Under the pieces are notes generated by a model, which was not told the origin of the DNA, ran no database searches, and saw only the letters and a list, made by a program, of their open reading frames with translations. A DNA stretch of 18,576 bases, from positions 13,205 to 31,780 of the forward strand of contig NW_003124400.1 in NCBI RefSeq assembly GCF_000003605.2. Reading direction: 5' to 3'. This stretch comes from Saccoglossus kowalevskii (taxonomy: Eukaryota > Hemichordata > Enteropneusta > Harrimaniidae). Position numbers and translations under genes: made by a program. Shown here piece by piece: positions 16,731 through 18,576 of the stretch. Numbering within the stretch: the stretch's first letter is position 1; every line of letters starts with the position of its first letter.

Positions 16731-18576
16731 CTGAAAGAGATAAAAAAAGATCTATTTTTCACATACCTGGAAGAATTGATGATGAATAATTTGATATTCT
16801 AGTCACACTGCGTGAAAATTAGATTTAAATTGGTTCTGTTGTCAGAACTGTCATGTCCATATAGGGGAGGCTCACACAACAAATATTTACAATAATATAT
16901 ATAACCCTATTTGTACCATTCTTGTTTTTTTAGAATTTGGTACGATTAGGATTATGATAATAATGACAAGTTTTTTGAATATCTGCTAATAAAAAATAAA
17001 AGCCAGGTATAGAATTATATGAAAGTGATTGGTCAAAGATTGTTGATGATAAAGTACTACCAGTAGTGTCGATCTTAAACATTGGTCACTGTGTTTGAAT
17101 GAACTGTGCTTAATTAACGTAGGCCAACCAGAGAAAAAAACAACAACAGAACAGCAGAACACATACATGCACAGTTCTAACATGTTTTGCCAGTGACTTA
17201 GCAAAATGTACGTTACGGAAATAGTTCATTCCATATTCAAATTGTCTTTACCGGTATTATCTATGCACCTAGAGCCATCAATAACTTAGCACTAGTGCAC
17301 CGTTGATCTGCAATGACAACATTTATAAGGGTCGTGGTTTACACCCCATTGCATATTATTAACATCCCTCTACGATAGGAATATATACGATAGAGGGACT
17401 GTGCATATGGGTCATTCCAGTTTTTATCCACAACCCCCCTACGGATGGATATTAAGGTTATGACACTCTATGGATTCAAATCCACCATTCAGGTGTCGGA
17501 TTTTTGTTAACTAACACACCCCCTGGAAACTACTGATTTGACGTATACGGATGGGTATGTGAAAAAATTATACCCCTCGGATACACACAAAAACAGAACC
17601 CCTCGGAAAAAAAGCAGTGTGACTTGCAAGTGGCCTACTAGTGGGTCTTCTAATTATAAAACAGAAATTGGTAAATTGGGATGGTATGTTGCAAAGAGCA
17701 GTGCAGTTGGAAGGAGTCAATGATTTTTTTTTGGGGGGGGGGGTCTGCACAACTAGAGTGATGTCATAATATGATGACGTCACCTTAGAGGAATGTTTGT
17801 GTCCCACATTGCTTTGTGCACTTTTTAGTTGAATGACTTTTGTCATTGGTGTTGATTTTTTTTTTTATTGTGATATGTCTAGTAATTGCAATGTAGAAGT
17901 ACGTTCAACTGAATGGCCAGGTAATTTGCGGACTGATTCACAAATCATATGTATGAAGCAATATGGCACTCAGTGTAAATGCAAAAATAACATTTTTTTA
18001 TTGCTCATAATTTGCAAGGTCTAATGACTATTGGTAAAACTTTAATACACAGGTTTACTGCTTTGGATTTAATGTCATAAAAACATTAATTTAAAGTTGT
18101 ATATATTATGTTTTATATTTAGTTGAAAGCCCTTTGTAAATAGGTTAATTTGACCCCCTTAACCAAATCCAAAAACAAAATCCAAGACAACATCTATGGG
18201 TTTTGCCTGAAAAATGGTCAAGTTATTTAAGTTAGGAAAACAACTTAAATCCCATGATGCAACAGTGAGTAACTTACCAACATTGGCCTGTGGAGTCTGG
18301 CTGCACATTAAAAGCGTAAACTAATGAAAAGAAATGTTATAACACAGCGAAACTTAGCGAAAAATTATTGTGATAACAGTAGAACCTGCCAGCAGTACAA
18401 AAGTTCATACTAGTAGTTTATTTACAATGTTGAATTGAGACTCCCTAAGTTGTTGAAAACTCAAACCAACTGGTGTCAGGCCTTATAATGTATGCTGTAT
18501 AGTAAAACATATTTCTGAAAAGAGGAAATGATCAATTTTCAACAAAAATTAAAACATAATACAACTTTAAAACCTA
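16731..18576 (-). other. Upstream intron or flank; no supported exon
   Basis: The exon preceding e1 should encode the first hydrophobic segment and end with two codon bases; I find no such exon here. A C- and G-rich odd stretch lies at 17330-17750, including the inverted pair CCCTCTA/TAGAGGG (17366-17397) and a T9G11 run (17724-17743). The rest is AT-rich with only short chance frames. Confidence 0.5.
17724..17743 (+). repeat. T9-G11 homopolymer junction
   Basis: Nine T followed by eleven G. It is a likely slippage and sequencing-error site, and the only long G-run in the window. Confidence 0.9.

Noticed and set aside
16986-17204. Hydrophobic 72-codon minus-strand frame that could be the first membrane segment of SNX14
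   Set aside because: The pattern (VFCCSVVVFFSGW) does not match the expected N-terminal segment, and I find no donor leaving two codon bases to join e1.
17568-17846. 92-codon minus-strand frame
   Set aside because: It runs through the T9G11 homopolymer (giving Pro-Pro-Pro-Lys-Lys-Lys), so the frame depends on run length; no recognisable protein.
18272-18320. Possible minus-strand microexon ending at a good donor (GTTG/GTAAGT), upstream of e1
   Set aside because: The candidate is very short, the acceptor is ambiguous, and its residues do not resemble the SNX14 N-terminus. It could be a 5' UTR exon; RNA-seq would decide.

Overview
This is AT-rich animal (eukaryotic) genomic DNA: genes in pieces with GT-AG introns, microsatellite runs, LINE and MITE debris, and several tandem arrays. 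No gene has bacterial-style continuous coding. The style of the repeats (short satellites, TA-flanked MITEs, a dispersed repeat ending in a GTCCCC/GGGGAC hairpin plus TAA repeats, frequent ACATGTA and ACCGGT words) suggests a marine invertebrate, probably a lophotrochozoan such as a mollusc. That placement is inference, not proof.

The one gene I can reconstruct is on the minus strand. It is the middle of a sorting nexin 14 (SNX14) orthologue, spread over 16 exons from 16730 down to 4676. All exon phases join without a frame break and give about 464 codons. In order they encode: the end of the N-terminal membrane anchor (e1), a Cys-rich CxxC...C..H segment (e2), the PXA domain (e3 to e9), a linker (e10), the RGS domain (e11 to e15) and a proline-rich linker (e16). 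The first coding exon (expected beyond 18576) and the PX and C-terminal nexin domains (expected below position 4676 or beyond position 1) were not found.

Layout. 1-480: 3' fragment of a non-LTR retrotransposon (minus strand), whose edge is amplified into a 75-bp tandem array (448-1233). 1951-3485: 24-unit array of a 64-bp satellite with higher-order structure. 3486-4425: no gene found. 4426-4602: 22-bp array with a 66-bp trimer period. 4676-13680: SNX14 exons e16 to e2, with introns carrying two related MITEs (6557-6768, 8225-8437), a dispersed repeat (about 7413-7900, with a diverged relative near 10360-10690), and an intron made almost entirely of a 70-bp tandem repeat (8617-9182). 14413-16404: a 2-kb TIR element flanked by TTAA inside the e1-e2 intron. 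16610-16730: e1. 16731-18576: intron or upstream DNA with no supported exon.

Most interesting points: the intron that became a minisatellite, probably by slippage between 7-bp repeats at its two ends; the LINE-seeded 75-bp array; the nested higher-order structure of two satellites; the TTAA-flanked element with a CpG-rich core; and two RFX X-box-like palindromes in one SNX14 intron. I found no evidence for a wholly new gene system.
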